DNA of 64,000 bases from Conchocele bisecta (GCA_029237695.1 JAQRGA010000340.1:1-64000), one strand, 5' to 3'; positions 1 to 9,350 are shown, numbered from the stretch's first letter. Translations and numbers: made by a program. Notes: generated by a model not told the origin, from the letters alone.

Positions 1-102
1 AGGCCATCCGTCGCTGGCTATTAACAGTCCAGCCTTCTCGTGTGTATCGGCTAGTTTCGCGAAACCTGAACGCACATCGAACGAACAACGAATTTGAGCC
101 AT
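1..102 (-). CDS. Putative first coding exon of an unidentified gene, truncated by the window edge
   Basis: Reading the minus strand from 102 to 1 gives 34 codons with no stop, starting MAQIRCSFDVRSG and ending ASDGWP at the edge. The ATG has A at -3 and G at +4, a strong metazoan Kozak context. It lies about 55-60 bases downstream of a TATA box (157-164) and below CRE and CCAAT motifs on the same strand, which is where a first exon should start after a short leader of about 30 nt. I do not recognise the family, and no signal peptide or membrane segment is visible in the 34 residues. An alternative minus frame starting at 245 begins upstream of the TATA box and stops at 51, so it is less likely. 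The exon could also be chance: 102 stop-free bases alone are weak evidence, and the call rests on the start context plus the promoter motifs. Confidence 0.42.
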   Translation of the reverse strand, partial: MAQIRCSFDVRSGFAKLADTHEKAGLLIASDGWP

Positions 103-129
103 GATGAGTAGAATGTGTTGTTGAAAGCG

Positions 130-354
130 GTGTGTCGTGGAATCGTGCGTCTCTCATATTTATACTGTAATATTCGCATTATAAAAAAAATAATGTGTGA
201 CGTCACAGCTTGCTCGCTTTCTGATTGGTCGAATACGTAAGCCATGCGTTTTCGCTAAAAGCATGGCCTACGTTTTCGTGACGTCACAGCTTGCTCGCTT
301 CTGATTGGTCAATTCAAATAGTTTCGCCAAAATCCCTGGCTTCTGATTGGTCGA
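130..354 (-). promoter_or_regulatory. Minus-strand promoter: TATA box, duplicated CRE and triple CCAAT
   Basis: On the minus strand a TATAAATA lies at 164-157. Upstream of it are perfect palindromic CRE sites (TGACGTCA) at 198-205 and 279-286, and CCAAT boxes (seen on the plus strand as CTGATTGGTC) at 221-230, 301-310 and 343-352. The CRE-to-CCAAT segment of about 34 bp is duplicated (about 197-231 and 278-311), so the motif spacing is almost constant (one base shorter in the second block). CRE sites bind CREB/ATF factors and CCAAT binds NF-Y. A start of transcription near 130-140 is inferred from the TATA position. A 7-bp inverted repeat, GCCATGC/GCATGGC (241-267), sits between the two blocks. 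Confidence 0.5.
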
Positions 355-400
355 GACAGTTTGATCCGATCAAAAGTTGCCCAATATTGTAAATAACAGA

Positions 401-774
401 GAATAAATATTTTTTTGGGGATCGTGATGATATTTGCTCGACTACATCCCTCCTTCAGCCACCCAGCTATTGATACAACACATGCATGAAGCTCTCTATC
501 TCTCTCGTTGTTGGAACCACATCATATAGTGCACGTACAGATATACACGTGGTTGTTGTTGTCGTCGAACACTGCCTGACTGCGAGCGTGCTGATGAAGG
601 TAGCTATAACACAAAATGAATATTTTTTTGGATCGTGATATATTTGATCGACTACATCCCTCCTTCAGCCACCCAGCTATTGATGCAACACATGCATGAA
701 GCTCTCTATCTCTCTCGTTGTTGAAACCACATCATAGAGTACGTGTACAGATAGACACGGGGTGGTCTTCGTCG
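401..774. repeat. Direct duplication of a ~150-bp segment
   Basis: Bases 401-566 and 617-774 are diverged direct copies. They share CGACTACATCCCTCCTTCAG, the following GCATGAAGCTCTCTATCTC and a tail running into an ACACGTGG/ACACGGGG motif. They lie just upstream of the putative minus-strand promoter. No coding potential is visible, and the function is unknown. Confidence 0.8.
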
Positions 775-808
775 TGTGTGTTAGTATACTGTCGTCTCGG
801 CTACTTCG

Positions 809-993
809 TCTCTACGGCGAGCGAGTGCTGACGACTGTACAGTAGTTAAGAGAGTTCTCCTTAATCGGACGTGCAGTTGATACATTAGTGCATGACTTGC
901 TGTGCTGTTGGTCGATGGCCTATGTCTCTACGGCGAGCGAGTGCTGACGACTGTGCAGTATTTGAGAGAGAGGTCTCCTTAATTGTACGCCGC
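809..993. repeat. Direct duplication, ~70-bp copies 115 bp apart
   Basis: Bases 809-877 and 924-993 both contain GTCTCTACGGCGAGCGAGTG followed by CTGACGACTGT and a CTCCTTAAT motif. This is a second duplication in the region behind the putative promoter. No gene is seen. Confidence 0.8.
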
Positions 994-1006
994 AACAACA
1001 TGGGTG

Positions 1007-1530
1007 TAACGTCACTGATCGCAGCCACCGTGTTGTTCGACGACAGCCCAATATGAGTAGGCTTATTAAAATTAACAATAAAAAAAACACCTCGTTGTTC
1101 GACGGCATGCAGCTACCGTGGGACTCGATGTACACAATGCCGGCAGTCGTGACGTCACTGATTGCTGGAGTAATAACCTTATCAAAAAAAAAAGAACACA
1201 GCGTTGTTGAACGGCATGTCGCCGATACTGCGCTAGTTATATTCGTCAGCATTTTAAGGAAACACGGTTATCGCCCCTTTTATCAAAGTCGCGTTGTTCG
1301 ACGACAGTCTCTTGATGGATTATAAAAATTATCAAAACAAAAAAATTATAAAAAAAAGACCGTCTTGTTGAACGGCATGTCGCAGTAAACATTTTAAGGA
1401 CAACACGGTTATCTCCCTTAATATCAAACCCGCGTTGTTCGACGACAGCCTCCTGATGGATTAGAAAAATTATCAAAAAAAAAACACAAAAAAAAGCACC
1501 GTGTTGTTGAACGGCGACATGCCGTGGGAC
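1007..1530. repeat. Degenerate repeat cluster with GTTGTTCGACGACAG modules
   Basis: Modules carrying CGTTGTTCGACGACAG, ATTATCAAAA, poly-A, GTTGAACGGCATGTCG and CATTTTAAGGA..ACACGGTTATC recur at about 1030, 1095, 1200, 1290, 1360, 1430 and 1500. A third perfect CRE (TGACGTCA) lies at 1150-1157. The CATTTTAAGGAAACACGG string is shared with the TTAA-flanked family at 14058-14578, so the cluster may derive from an old copy of it. Short reading frames here are shadows of the repeats. Confidence 0.65.
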
Positions 1531-1558
1531 TAAAAGTGCCTAGAGCCGATATTTCGTA

Positions 1559-1658
1559 GTATAAGTTACATCACGTTTGTCCGCATGTACGAGGAGATAA
1601 TCCACTCGCTAAAGCTCGCGGATTATCTCCTCGCGGACAAACGTGATCTAACTTATAC
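1559..1658. mobile_element. Foldback MITE, GAGGAGATAATCC family
   Basis: This is a 100-bp near-palindrome. Its outer arms are GTATAAGTTA / TAACTTATAC, and its inner arms carry CACGTTTGTCCGC and GAGGAGATAATCC around an AGCTCGCGGATTATC core. Related copies lie at 50172-50243 and 59436-59560. It has no coding capacity and probably needs a transposase in trans. Confidence 0.8.
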
Positions 1659-1857
1659 ATACGAGATGAGCCATGTGATTTTACAGAAATTCCATGGAGA
1701 GTAAAATGATGTTTTCCGCTGGTAGAACAATGGCGAACAATGTAGGCCCTGATCCAACTGCACGGATTTGTGGACTACATGTAATTATTTGTAATTAACC
1801 GCGAACGATATTGCAAAACATAATACATTAGCAGGTAGTGTTCATATATCTGAACCA

Positions 1858-1956
1858 CAGTGAAACTTCTCTAAACCGGACACCCTGCGTCACACTTTGA
1901 ACTAGCATAATTTACGGGTTTTTCATTTGTAAAACGGGTTTAGCGAGGTTCCACTG
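1858..1956. mobile_element. Short pogo/Tigger-like MITE
   Basis: The left end is CAGTGAAACTTCTCTAAACC and the right end is the inverted equivalent, GGTTTAGCGAGGTTCCACTG, followed by TA. Termini starting CAGTGGAACC with a TA target fit the pogo branch of Tc1/mariner. Other copies or ends lie at 2996-3106, 5308-5376, 5384-5522, 11751-11915, 13392-13420, 16223-16273 and 16320-16351. Confidence 0.7.
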
Positions 1957-2292
1957 TAGCAACAAATGCTAAATCACAGTCACCCATATGTATTCTCTGT
2001 GACAAAACCTGGCTTACTGACCAACAGTGTAGCCACATATCAACTCACACATCCGTGAAGTCTGAGCATGGTATACAGTGTAAACAACATAGTCTAAGAT
2101 GCAAACTACTGTTCCGAAAATTGTAGAGCTCTGTGCGTGCGAGCGTACGTACGTACTTGCATATGTATATATGGACATTTTCCCATGAGTTGGAGTACAG
2201 GGTGTGCCGACTGCCGGATGTCGGACTGTAAACAGTTGATGACATGGGGAGCTTTATTCTACTTGATTGACGCGCGCTCGTGTACATTTAAC

Positions 2293-2815
2293 CACAGGTT
2301 GAAGTAACGGACCGAGGTCTATAAATACATGATAGAAATGTCTGTGCGATTAAATTGTCTGTCGTGACGCACAGGACGGGTATAAATGTAGGTTTGATCA
2401 AATGTTCGATTGGAAACAATGTTTTCTCTATGCAAAATGTTTCTTTACGGGCCGGGACGACGTAAAAGTGTATTTTGAACCCGATGTTTACTCCTTTATA
2501 TAGCCGTATCGTCCTCGGAAATGTGTCCGTTCTTTCTTTCCCGACCTAGCAATGATGATAATTTGTTTACAACAAAACAATGGATAGCTCGAAAACGCGT
2601 TGACAGCGCATCGGGGAATATATCGTTGCGGAATACTAACATTGATGCAACTTCTGCAATAGGCGACAATGATATAACTCGGTTGACATTTCGTGACAGT
2701 CCGTTGTATATGGAGGGGGTAAAAACAAAATTTAGCTTTTTTTCTTCTTCATTTATTGATGCTTTTATGCATATTTAATGTATTTATAGACCTCGGTCCG
2801 TTACTTCAACCTGTG
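2293..2815. mobile_element. Non-autonomous hAT-type element with 8-bp target duplication
   Basis: The terminal inverted repeats are 35 bp and essentially identical (2293-2327 and 2781-2815). They start CACAGGTTGAAGTAACGG. An exact 8-bp direct repeat, CATTTAAC, flanks the element at 2285-2292 and 2816-2823. An 8-bp duplication with CA-initiated ends is the mark of the hAT superfamily. The element is 523 bp long with no transposase. An 85-codon plus frame at 2521-2778 inside it shows no hAT feature. The intact repeats suggest a fairly recent insertion. Confidence 0.86.
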
Positions 2816-2995
2816 CATTTAACGACCAATCTAACAACGGCTGTGGAAATAGAACTCCACGTATATTCAGTGCATGTTCTTGTACAGTACATCTCCTCCT
2901 ACACCCGACACACTGCGAGCTACACTGACTGGCTGTCCAGTTCTGAGAGGTTCCTCGGCAATTCCGATAATATATTAATTTAACACTTTACTTAC

Positions 2996-3106
2996 TTTGC
3001 AATCATGAACGTACATCGTCATTGGCGACAAGCCACAGTGAAACATATTAATAAAACACCCCGAATACGAAGACTTATGGGTATCCGGTTTAGAGAGGTT
3101 CCACTG
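2996..3106 (+). mobile_element. Right half of a pogo-like MITE
   Basis: Starting at TTGCAATCATGAACGTACAT, this matches the inner part of the copies at 5384-5522 and 11751-11915. It ends GGTTTAGAGAGGTTCCACTG followed by TA. The left terminus is not recognisable. Confidence 0.6.
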
Positions 3107-3432
3107 TATATCCGACGGACTGGCATTCCGTGGTATTCCGAATAAAAGTTTGCTGAATACGTAGACAAGTTCGTGATCATCATTAGCTTCAATACTGCCT
3201 GATTCTGTGCCAATATGTTTGCGCGAGTCTGATACGCTCAGCATGTACACGCCGTCAACTGCTAGTCAACATCTACAATACATGCATCAATGTCGGTGCG
3301 AGAACACCTGAGTAACGACATAAAGAGGCTGACTGAGTTTGCGGCCAGTCTCGCCCCAGATCGGCGCACATTCGCGTAGTATAGTCAGTGCGTTCGCTAT
3401 AGAATCGGTGCAACTAATTCCCGCGCATCCCG

Positions 3433-3633
3433 CGCCGGCGTTAAATAGTTTCACGTCGAAATAGGCGCCGGTTTCCTGTGGAATTCACACTCGGCTATAT
3501 ACAGAAAACACTGACTAATTATACTGAAATTGCGCCGGTAACTAGACGAAATTACGTTTGACGATAGCTCTAAGTAGTGGCATGACGTTATCAAACTGGT
3601 GCATGTTTCGACGTGAACTATTTTACGCCGGTG
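3433..3633. repeat. Inverted repeat of unknown family
   Basis: The arm GCCGGCGTTAAATAGTTTCA near 3434-3461 is mirrored by TGAACTATTTTACGCCGGTG near 3605-3633, each with an adjoining CGTCGAAA/TTTCGACG. The spacer is about 140 bp and no target duplication was identified. It may be a MITE seen only once here. The surrounding 3110-3430 holds nothing I can name. Confidence 0.6.
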
Positions 3634-4355
3634 TTGAGTGCAGCACTAGTGGAAGCATCGGTTAGACATGATCGGCCCTACATGTAAGTGCGTCCACAGC
3701 CACATTTGCTAGTTGTTCACGTATTGGATGTTTAAGGAATTAAACGCGAGGGAGCGCTAGCGACCGCAGCAGTTAGTTCCTGAAAAATCAAATGGGCAAA
3801 CAATAAAATACTTATAGTTCAGTCAAGTTAAAATGCAATGTCATATCCAAATATTGATTTTCCATTTCCAGTTAATCATTAAATCTGGTAATATGTAACT
3901 TATTGGGGTTAATCATTGCAATATATGAAATAAAGTGGAGGACAATGCTGACCAGTGATTGGCTTAGGATGTAGGGTGAACTGTAAATGTGACTACGTAT
4001 ATGCGCCTGTCACTATAATACAACAGGTACAGTCACACCTGTGAATAAACACCGGCCATGGCAAGTGAGAAATCTCGCAATTGTTCACAAGTGCTACTTT
4101 ATTCGCAGGGTCATTTATATAGTAAATTGTACCACAAAAGTGTGGCATTTACAGCCAAGTGATTGCTATTCGGAGGTGGTCTTTAAAACAGATTCGACTG
4201 TACTTGTTTGCTTGCTTAATATGCGCCAATTCATAGCAACGGATGTGTATATACACTTATTGTACAATGAGGGATAGAGCAATTCATAGTACAATGGTGT
4301 CGTGACTTGATAAATGGTGTTTATGCGTTTTACAACCAGTATGTATGCAGATCTG
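3634..4355. other. No recognisable gene or element
   Basis: This is AT-rich unique-looking DNA. A 78-codon plus frame at 4041-4277 shows no recognisable motif and is not supported. Bases 4333-4355 resemble the left part of the GACCAGTGTA repeat, whose right part resumes at 4581 on the far side of a foldback insertion. Confidence 0.5.
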
Positions 4356-4356
4356 A

Positions 4357-4580
4357 GGGTCGTTTCACTAAACTTCGTACGATTAAAATGTTCGTAAGTG
4401 CAGATTTAAGATCATTTGGACATCTGAATTGATGAATTTACATTTATTGAGTATATGCTCAATAAATGTAAATACAGTAATCGTTTACAAGCAAACAGTG
4501 TTAATTTGAAATTTCTAGACTATCATAAGTTTGCGCTTACGAACATTTTACTCGTGCGAAGTTAAGTACAACGGCCCCCT
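4357..4580. mobile_element. Foldback MITE, TTCACTAAACTTCGTACG family, copy 1
   Basis: Both ends carry the inverted motif TTTCACTAAACTTCGTACGA followed by AATGTTCGTAAGTGC. The centre is a CATTTATTGAGTATATGCTC / GAGCATA..ATAAATG hairpin. The family recurs eight times in the window (5625, 18670, 18780, 49808, 56062, 60090 and 62011 are the other starts). It is non-coding. This copy appears inserted into an older GACCAGTGTA element. Confidence 0.85.
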
Positions 4581-4722
4581 GCACTGTTCGCCATTCCACC
4601 AATGAAACACGGCGTGCCCTAACAAATAATATAGCTCGCGATCACGATACAAGAGTGTACTATTTGCTCAGGATCTACACTGGTCACAAATCCCATAAAT
4701 CCCGTGCTTCCGATTACAACCA
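4581..4722 (+). mobile_element. Remnant of GACCAGTGTA/GATCAGGATCTGCACTG element
   Basis: It contains GCACTGTTCGCCATTCCACC and CAGGATCTACACTGGTCACA, matching the right portion of the complete copy at 8386-8589. It begins exactly where the foldback MITE ends at 4580, consistent with disruption by that MITE. Confidence 0.65.
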
Positions 4723-4830
4723 AAAATGGCGGATGTATCATTGATAATGGCAAGTACATACTTACATCGTACATGTACATGCACACAGGGAAGGTGTATT
4801 CCTTATTACATCCTCATCCACCTGGGCTAT

Positions 4831-5112
4831 CTTGCCGATCTTTTTACTTTCTTTATTTCGAAATAGCAACTTGATTAGCTGAGCACGAGTTGTCTAACAA
4901 GCAAGCACCGTTGACGGCTGAGACGTAGCTGTGCATCAATCAAGCAACTTGATTGACTGAGCCTGAGCTGTAGCAATGAAAGTGCTTGATTACGAGTTCG
5001 CATTGCCCAGTAGGTGTTGAGAAACGTTGATACTATGTGCAAGATTAACGCATGCGAGTGTGTACTACATTACGTTTATCATATATTTAACTAACGCACT
5101 GTGCAACTGTGC
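4831..5112. mobile_element. Foldback element, CTGAGCCTGAGCTG family (diverged copy)
   Basis: This shares TTCTTTATTTCGAAATA, TTGATTGACTGAGCCTGAGC, a GAGTTCGCATTGCC block and TGCAAGATTAACGC with copies at 9915-10130, 11275-11570, 13790-13995 and 49461-49665. The order of blocks defines a foldback of about 200 bp. This copy carries extra internal sequence. Confidence 0.65.
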
Positions 5113-5307
5113 ATTGGGCTCAGGACCTACACGTGGTGTTGTAAATGCAATGAGACAACTTTTACCACCACGCCACTCCACGACACCGTTATGTATATGT
5201 GCAAACAGACATGTCGCGCCACGTATAAACACTTAAGGAACAATTCGTGCAATATGAGAACACCTGGCTAAATTAATTCAGGACCAGACCATGTGCACAT
5301 GTCTTTA

Positions 5308-5376
5308 GAGTGGAACCTCTCTAAACCGGACACCCTGGGAGGTCCCCAGGGTGTCCGGTTTAGAGATGTTCCACTG
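5308..5376. mobile_element. Minimal pogo-like hairpin MITE with TA duplication
   Basis: This 69-bp element is almost entirely inverted repeat. AGTGGAACCTCTCTAAACCG on the left mirrors GGTGTCCGGTTTAGAGATGT on the right around a GGGAGGTCCCC turn. It is flanked by TA on both sides (5306-5307, 5377-5378), as expected for Tc1/mariner-type insertion. Confidence 0.8.
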
Positions 5377-5383
5377 TAAATCT

Positions 5384-5522
5384 GAAATATTACCATTCTG
5401 ATACGTAGTTGGTGCCTTGCAATCATGAATATACATTATCATCTGAGATAAATAACAAAGAAACCCATATAATATAAGATCACAGACATTATCTTGGTGT
5501 TCGGTTTAGTGGGGTTCCACTG
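5384..5522 (+). mobile_element. Right half of a longer pogo-like MITE
   Basis: The internal sequence CCTTGCAATCATGAATATAC matches 2996-3106 and 11751-11915. The end reads TCGGTTTAGTGGGGTTCCAC followed by TGTA. Together with 5308-5376 it may be one composite element with a duplicated end. Confidence 0.6.
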
Positions 5523-5624
5523 TATACCCATGCAACTTGACAATCACGGTAGATGGTGGTGTACCAAAAGTCCTTTCCACAAAATATTTCACGGTAAAAC
5601 AATTTGTTAAACAGCTATATACAT

Positions 5625-5867
5625 GGGGGCCGTTTCACTAAACTTCGTACGACTAAAATGTTCGTAAGTGCAAAACTATGATAGTCTGTAAATTGCACAT
5701 TAACTCTGGTTTCTTGTGTACATTTATTGGATTTACGTTTATTGAGCATAGGCTGCATATGCAGCCTATGCTCAATAAATGAAAATCCATCAATTGAAAT
5801 TTCCAGAATATCCTAAATTTGCACTTACGAACATTTTAGTCGTACGAAGTTTAGTGAAACGGCCGCC
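5625..5867. mobile_element. Foldback MITE, TTCACTAAACTTCGTACG family, copy 2
   Basis: This is a near-complete copy. The arms start GGGGGCCGTTTCACTAAACT and end CGAAGTTTAGTGAAACGGCC. The central palindrome is ATAGGCTGCATATGCAGCCTAT. It is the best-preserved member for deriving the family consensus. Confidence 0.9.
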
Positions 5868-6563
5868 AGATCATCGTTTGATTCAAAGATAATTGCTTCA
5901 TAAATGTGATGGAATATATGTATAACATATATGTGAACACTGCCTCGTTACTGTATCCTATACGGCACATGGAGTGGCAAAGTCGGCCATCTGTGTGTGT
6001 TCCAGCCATCAGCCAGTTTCACCTGTTCTGCCGTTTGACAAGGAACTCAAAATGTGAAGTAGAACATATGATATATTGTAGCTAATCACATGTAGAAAAG
6101 CCAGGAGAACGGACTCCGATCAATTATATCACACCAAACAGTAATATATGTGAGTTTTCTGGACATGACTGTGCCTGTGTTTGTAACACGACGAAGCACC
6201 ATTATACATAGCTTCATCAGATTGGAAAGTTTACACGTTGAAATTTATTTTGAAATTGATGGGACAAATGCTCAGATATTTCATATTTTGTATTGTTTGC
6301 TGGCATAATATTTATAGCTTGCCGTGGTCATATCTGTCTATTATGTATTACATCAAATTAAATTGTATTCGGTTTACTGTCATATTATTTACTGTATGTG
6401 TCAACGCACGAAGTGGTGAAACTGTACGATGGCTTGTACATACAGAGATGGCGGAGATGACAACTCAATGCTCCATATAGTTTACAGTAACAAGACAATA
6501 TTCACATATGTTATATTCATATATCAAATCGCTCTTATGAAGCAATCTATCATTGAAGTCAAG
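5868..6563. other. No recognisable gene or element
   Basis: The AT-rich stretch has short plus frames at 6238-6480 and 6429-6623. The first translates to a hydrophobic but featureless peptide. No splice or promoter context supports them. Confidence 0.45.
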
Positions 6564-6867
6564 TTTATCCTGTCAACAAAGTGTGTATGTGCCGTGAAAC
6601 ACGGAGCCGCGAGACATGTTTGATATCCTGTCAATACGACCCAATCACTGCGTATGGATATGTGCGGAGGCTGGTGTTATATTTTTGCAGTTTAGGTGTT
6701 AACGGGATAAATAGAATAGTATGTTAGTGAAGTGAATGTGAAAAAATATCTGGCGCGGCACGGAAACGGGATGTGCTCGGCAGAGCCTCGCCCATCCCGT
6801 TTCCTGAGCCTTGCCATATATGTTTTCCCATTCAAGGCACTAACCTACTATTCTATTTATCCCGTCA
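6564..6867 (-). mobile_element. MITE with GTTGACGGGATAA ends, copy 1 (inverted)
   Basis: It contains TCCTGTCAACAAAGTGTGTA, AGGTGTTAACGGGATAAATA and a hairpin from TATCTGGCGCGGCACGGAAA to GAGCCTTGCCATATA, with ACGGGATG..CATCCCGT at its core. It is the reverse orientation of copies at 9658, 12431 and 15338, with a fifth copy at 62565. Short frames across it are artefacts of the hairpin. Confidence 0.8.
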
Positions 6868-7143
6868 ACACCTACAAGTTACCTAATACCTTAAGCAGGT
6901 GTACAATGTGCTGGTATCATACACTACACTAACGCATGCATAATCTTGCCGATATTTGCAATTTCTTTATTTCAAAATATGAATTTATGACCAGTGTTAC
7001 TCTCTGTAACAAAACGTGGCTTATAGCGCTTCCGATCAGTGTAGTCCCAGATCAGACTGTGTGTGTTACACAATCTGACATACATTTTCCGCTGCTGAAC
7101 TTGAAAATATTCCCGAACGAAATACTGACTTGTGAATCATATG

Positions 7144-7545
7144 AAACGCCAACTATGCATACACCCAAATAAGTAATGCTAGGTGTAAATAATTAGAGCC
7201 AGCATTAAATATTTAGCGTCATCTCCAAATCATTTGAAGAGCTCTCTAAATCATTTGGAGCTACATGTAGCTCTAACTAGTTAATGCTAGCTATAATTAT
7301 TTACAGCTAGCAATAATTATTTTGAGTGTATGTAGATTCGGCGGTCCAGGAACGCCACATCTACATAAACTCAAATATGTAGTGCTAGCTCTAAATAGTT
7401 AATGATATATCTATATAGTTAATGCTCTAAATATATAATGCTGGCTCTAAATATTTAATGCTGGCTCTAAATATTTAATGCTAGCTCTAATTATGTACAG
7501 CTAGAAATATTTATGTTACTTTATGTAGATTTGGCGTTCCATAGA
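7144..7545. repeat. Two back-to-back TIR elements filled with a 20-bp tandem repeat
   Basis: The terminal motif GGAACGCCACATCTACATAA with an adjoining ACTCAAATA appears as a direct copy at about 7349 and, decayed, at 7147. It is inverted as TGTATGTAGATTCGGCG at about 7326 and TTTATGTAGATTTGGCGTTC at about 7521. Between the ends, AATGCTGGCTCTAAATATTT (20 bp) and variants repeat many times. The layout suggests two adjacent copies sharing a junction near 7349. Confidence 0.7.
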
Positions 7546-7569
7546 ATCAGGCTGAACGAATCCGTTAGC

Positions 7570-7890
7570 AGGAGATACACTGGTCAAAGACACAATGATC
7601 TCCTTGTCATCGCGACTGACCATATGGATGTCACTGATTGAAGAAATGAAGCGTATGAGGTTTGCCACCAGTGTAGATCCAGATCATCTGCACAGTCTGA
7701 TCAGGATCTACATGGTTCGCCACTCCTTCAATGATACATCCGCCATTCTTGTAACAAACAATTTAGATGGTTATCAGACTACTATACATGTGCATATATA
7801 TGAGTGTGATATTTGATCAGGATCTGCATCGTTTGTCATTCCATCAATGTAGCACCCGCCATTCGTATACATGTAACAGTACCATGCAAT
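7570..7890. mobile_element. Mosaic of GACCAGTGTA/GATCAGGATCTGC element fragments
   Basis: It contains GGAGATACACTGGTCAAAG, CCACCAGTGTAGATCCAGAT, GTCTGATCAGGATCTACATG and TTTGATCAGGATCTGCATCG. These are pieces of the complete element at 8386-8589 in shuffled or repeated order. The 73-codon frame over it is not a gene. Confidence 0.65.
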
Positions 7891-7896
7891 CATATA

Positions 7897-8004
7897 TATG
7901 GCTGTGACTGGATACATGGGGCTTGTGGTCTTTGCGACCAGTGTATATCCAGATCAGCCTGTGTATCCGCACAGTCTGATCAGGATCTGCACTGTTCGCC
8001 ATAG
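7897..8004 (+). mobile_element. Left part of the GACCAGTGTA element
   Basis: It starts TATGGCTGTGACTGGATACA and runs through GCGACCAGTGTATATCCAGA to CTGATCAGGATCTGCACTG. It is highly similar to 8386-8490, but the right arm is missing after 8004. Bases 8005-8385 hold nothing else recognisable. Confidence 0.75.
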
Positions 8005-8385
8005 ATCATTATCAGGCTACATGCTGGGCTGTACGTTTGTTTGCTTTATATGCAACAGGTTGCACTATATCGCTACACCACGCTACACAGTAAAACTGTG
8101 CATAATAACATTTACACTTCGCTACTAACTGTCTGCAGGGCGTTGACGTTCATACATCGCTATATTATTATTGAGAGACAATTCTACAATATGACCATAA
8201 ACTTACATAATAACGTGTGTATTAGCAAAATGCTTAGGTCACCCTCCACGAAGCAGAAAGTAAACAAATAACGCTTCAAACGCACGTTTGGTAATACTAC
8301 TCCGTCATAACTCTTATGTAATGCAGTATAATGAAATGCAATTAGAGTTATGTACTCATGACTGGCTACATGTATACTTATATAT

Positions 8386-8589
8386 ATGGCTGTGACTGGA
8401 TAAATGGGGCTTGTGGTTTTTGCGACCAGTGTATATCCAGATCCGACTGTGCATCCGCACAGTTTGACCAGGATCTGCACTGTTCGCGCCATTCCATCAA
8501 TGAAACACCCGCCATGCGTGTGCTATTTCTTCAGGAGCTGCACTGGTCTAAAATCCCATAAGCCCCATTTCTCCAGTCACAACCGCATA
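8386..8589. mobile_element. Complete foldback GACCAGTGTA element
   Basis: The left arm TATGGCTGTGACTGGATAAA and the following TGGGGCTTGTGG are mirrored on the right by ATAAGCCCCATTTCTCCAGT and CACAACCGCATA. Inside are GATCCGACTGTGCATCCGCA and CAGGATCTGCACTG. It is about 204 bp and non-coding, and it is the reference copy for the fragments at 4581, 7570, 7897 and 11590. Confidence 0.8.
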
Positions 8590-8754
8590 TTTGTAAATTA
8601 TGTACACAAAGCATTGACAGATATTACGCCAAACAAACCTCATGATGGTGTTTCTTTCTAGACATAGCCAATTGATAAAACAAGGGCATCGTTATCACTA
8701 AGATAATCCCCTCGTTGGCAGCCTTGATACAAACATATGTTTTAACATGTTTGC

Positions 8755-9000
8755 CTTACAAACAAGCTGAACATACATCCTCAGTGACCTTGACCTTGGG
8801 CGGTCGCACGTGGGTCATATTCAAAGCAAAGTGCCATTCCTATGCACACATTGTGGCCAAATATTATCAACATCGGTGGAGCGGTTCATAAGTGTTTGAA
8901 AAATGAAAGGTGTTGCTAACGCGCGAACGCACGTACGTGCGTACAAACGTAGACTACGTACATGGACTAATACTATATCCCATCTTGCATATCGGCGAGA
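8755..9000. repeat. Probable interspersed repeat with TGACCTTGACCTT motif
   Basis: The stretch includes GTGACCTTGACCTTGGGCGG, TGTGGCCAAATATTATCAAC and AGCGGTTCATAAGTG. I associate this combination with abundant bivalve interspersed repeats. This is recognition only, and boundaries are not visible. A palindrome, CGCACGTACGTGCG, lies near 8929. Confidence 0.4.
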
Positions 9001-9032
9001 GGAATAATACAATACATTTATACTGATAATTA

Positions 9033-9350
9033 CCGAGCCCCGCAGGGGACGTAGAATTATTTTTGTTATTAATTCGTTCCCACGAAATAACAATTCGTTC
9101 CTTCAATTTACCAAATCGTTCCCACGAATTAACAATTCGTTCCCACGAATGAACAATTCGTTTCCGTCAATTTAACAATTCGTTCCCACGAAATAACAAG
9201 TCGTTCCCTTTTAATTCGTGGGAACGAATTGTTATACCGTGGAAACGAATTGTTAATTTGAGGGAACACATTGTTAAATTGAGGGAACGACTTTTTATTT
9301 CGTGGGAACGAATTAAAAAAACAAAACCAATGTCCCCTGCGGGTCTCCGC
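9033..9350. mobile_element. Inverted-repeat element with internal 21-bp repeats (copy A)
   Basis: The ends are GAGCCCCGCAGGGGAC on the left and its inverse, GTCCCCTGCGGGTCTC, on the right. The interior is made of TTCGTTCCCACGAA/TTCGTGGGAACGAATTGTTA units of about 21 bp that invert near 9212, so the whole element folds back. The second copy, at 19800-20230, borders the 38-bp satellite. The minus frame across it translates only the repeats. Confidence 0.8.

Noticed and set aside
2521..2778. 85-codon plus frame within the hAT-type element
   Set aside because: It has no zinc-finger BED or hAT dimerisation motif, and length and composition are as expected by chance.
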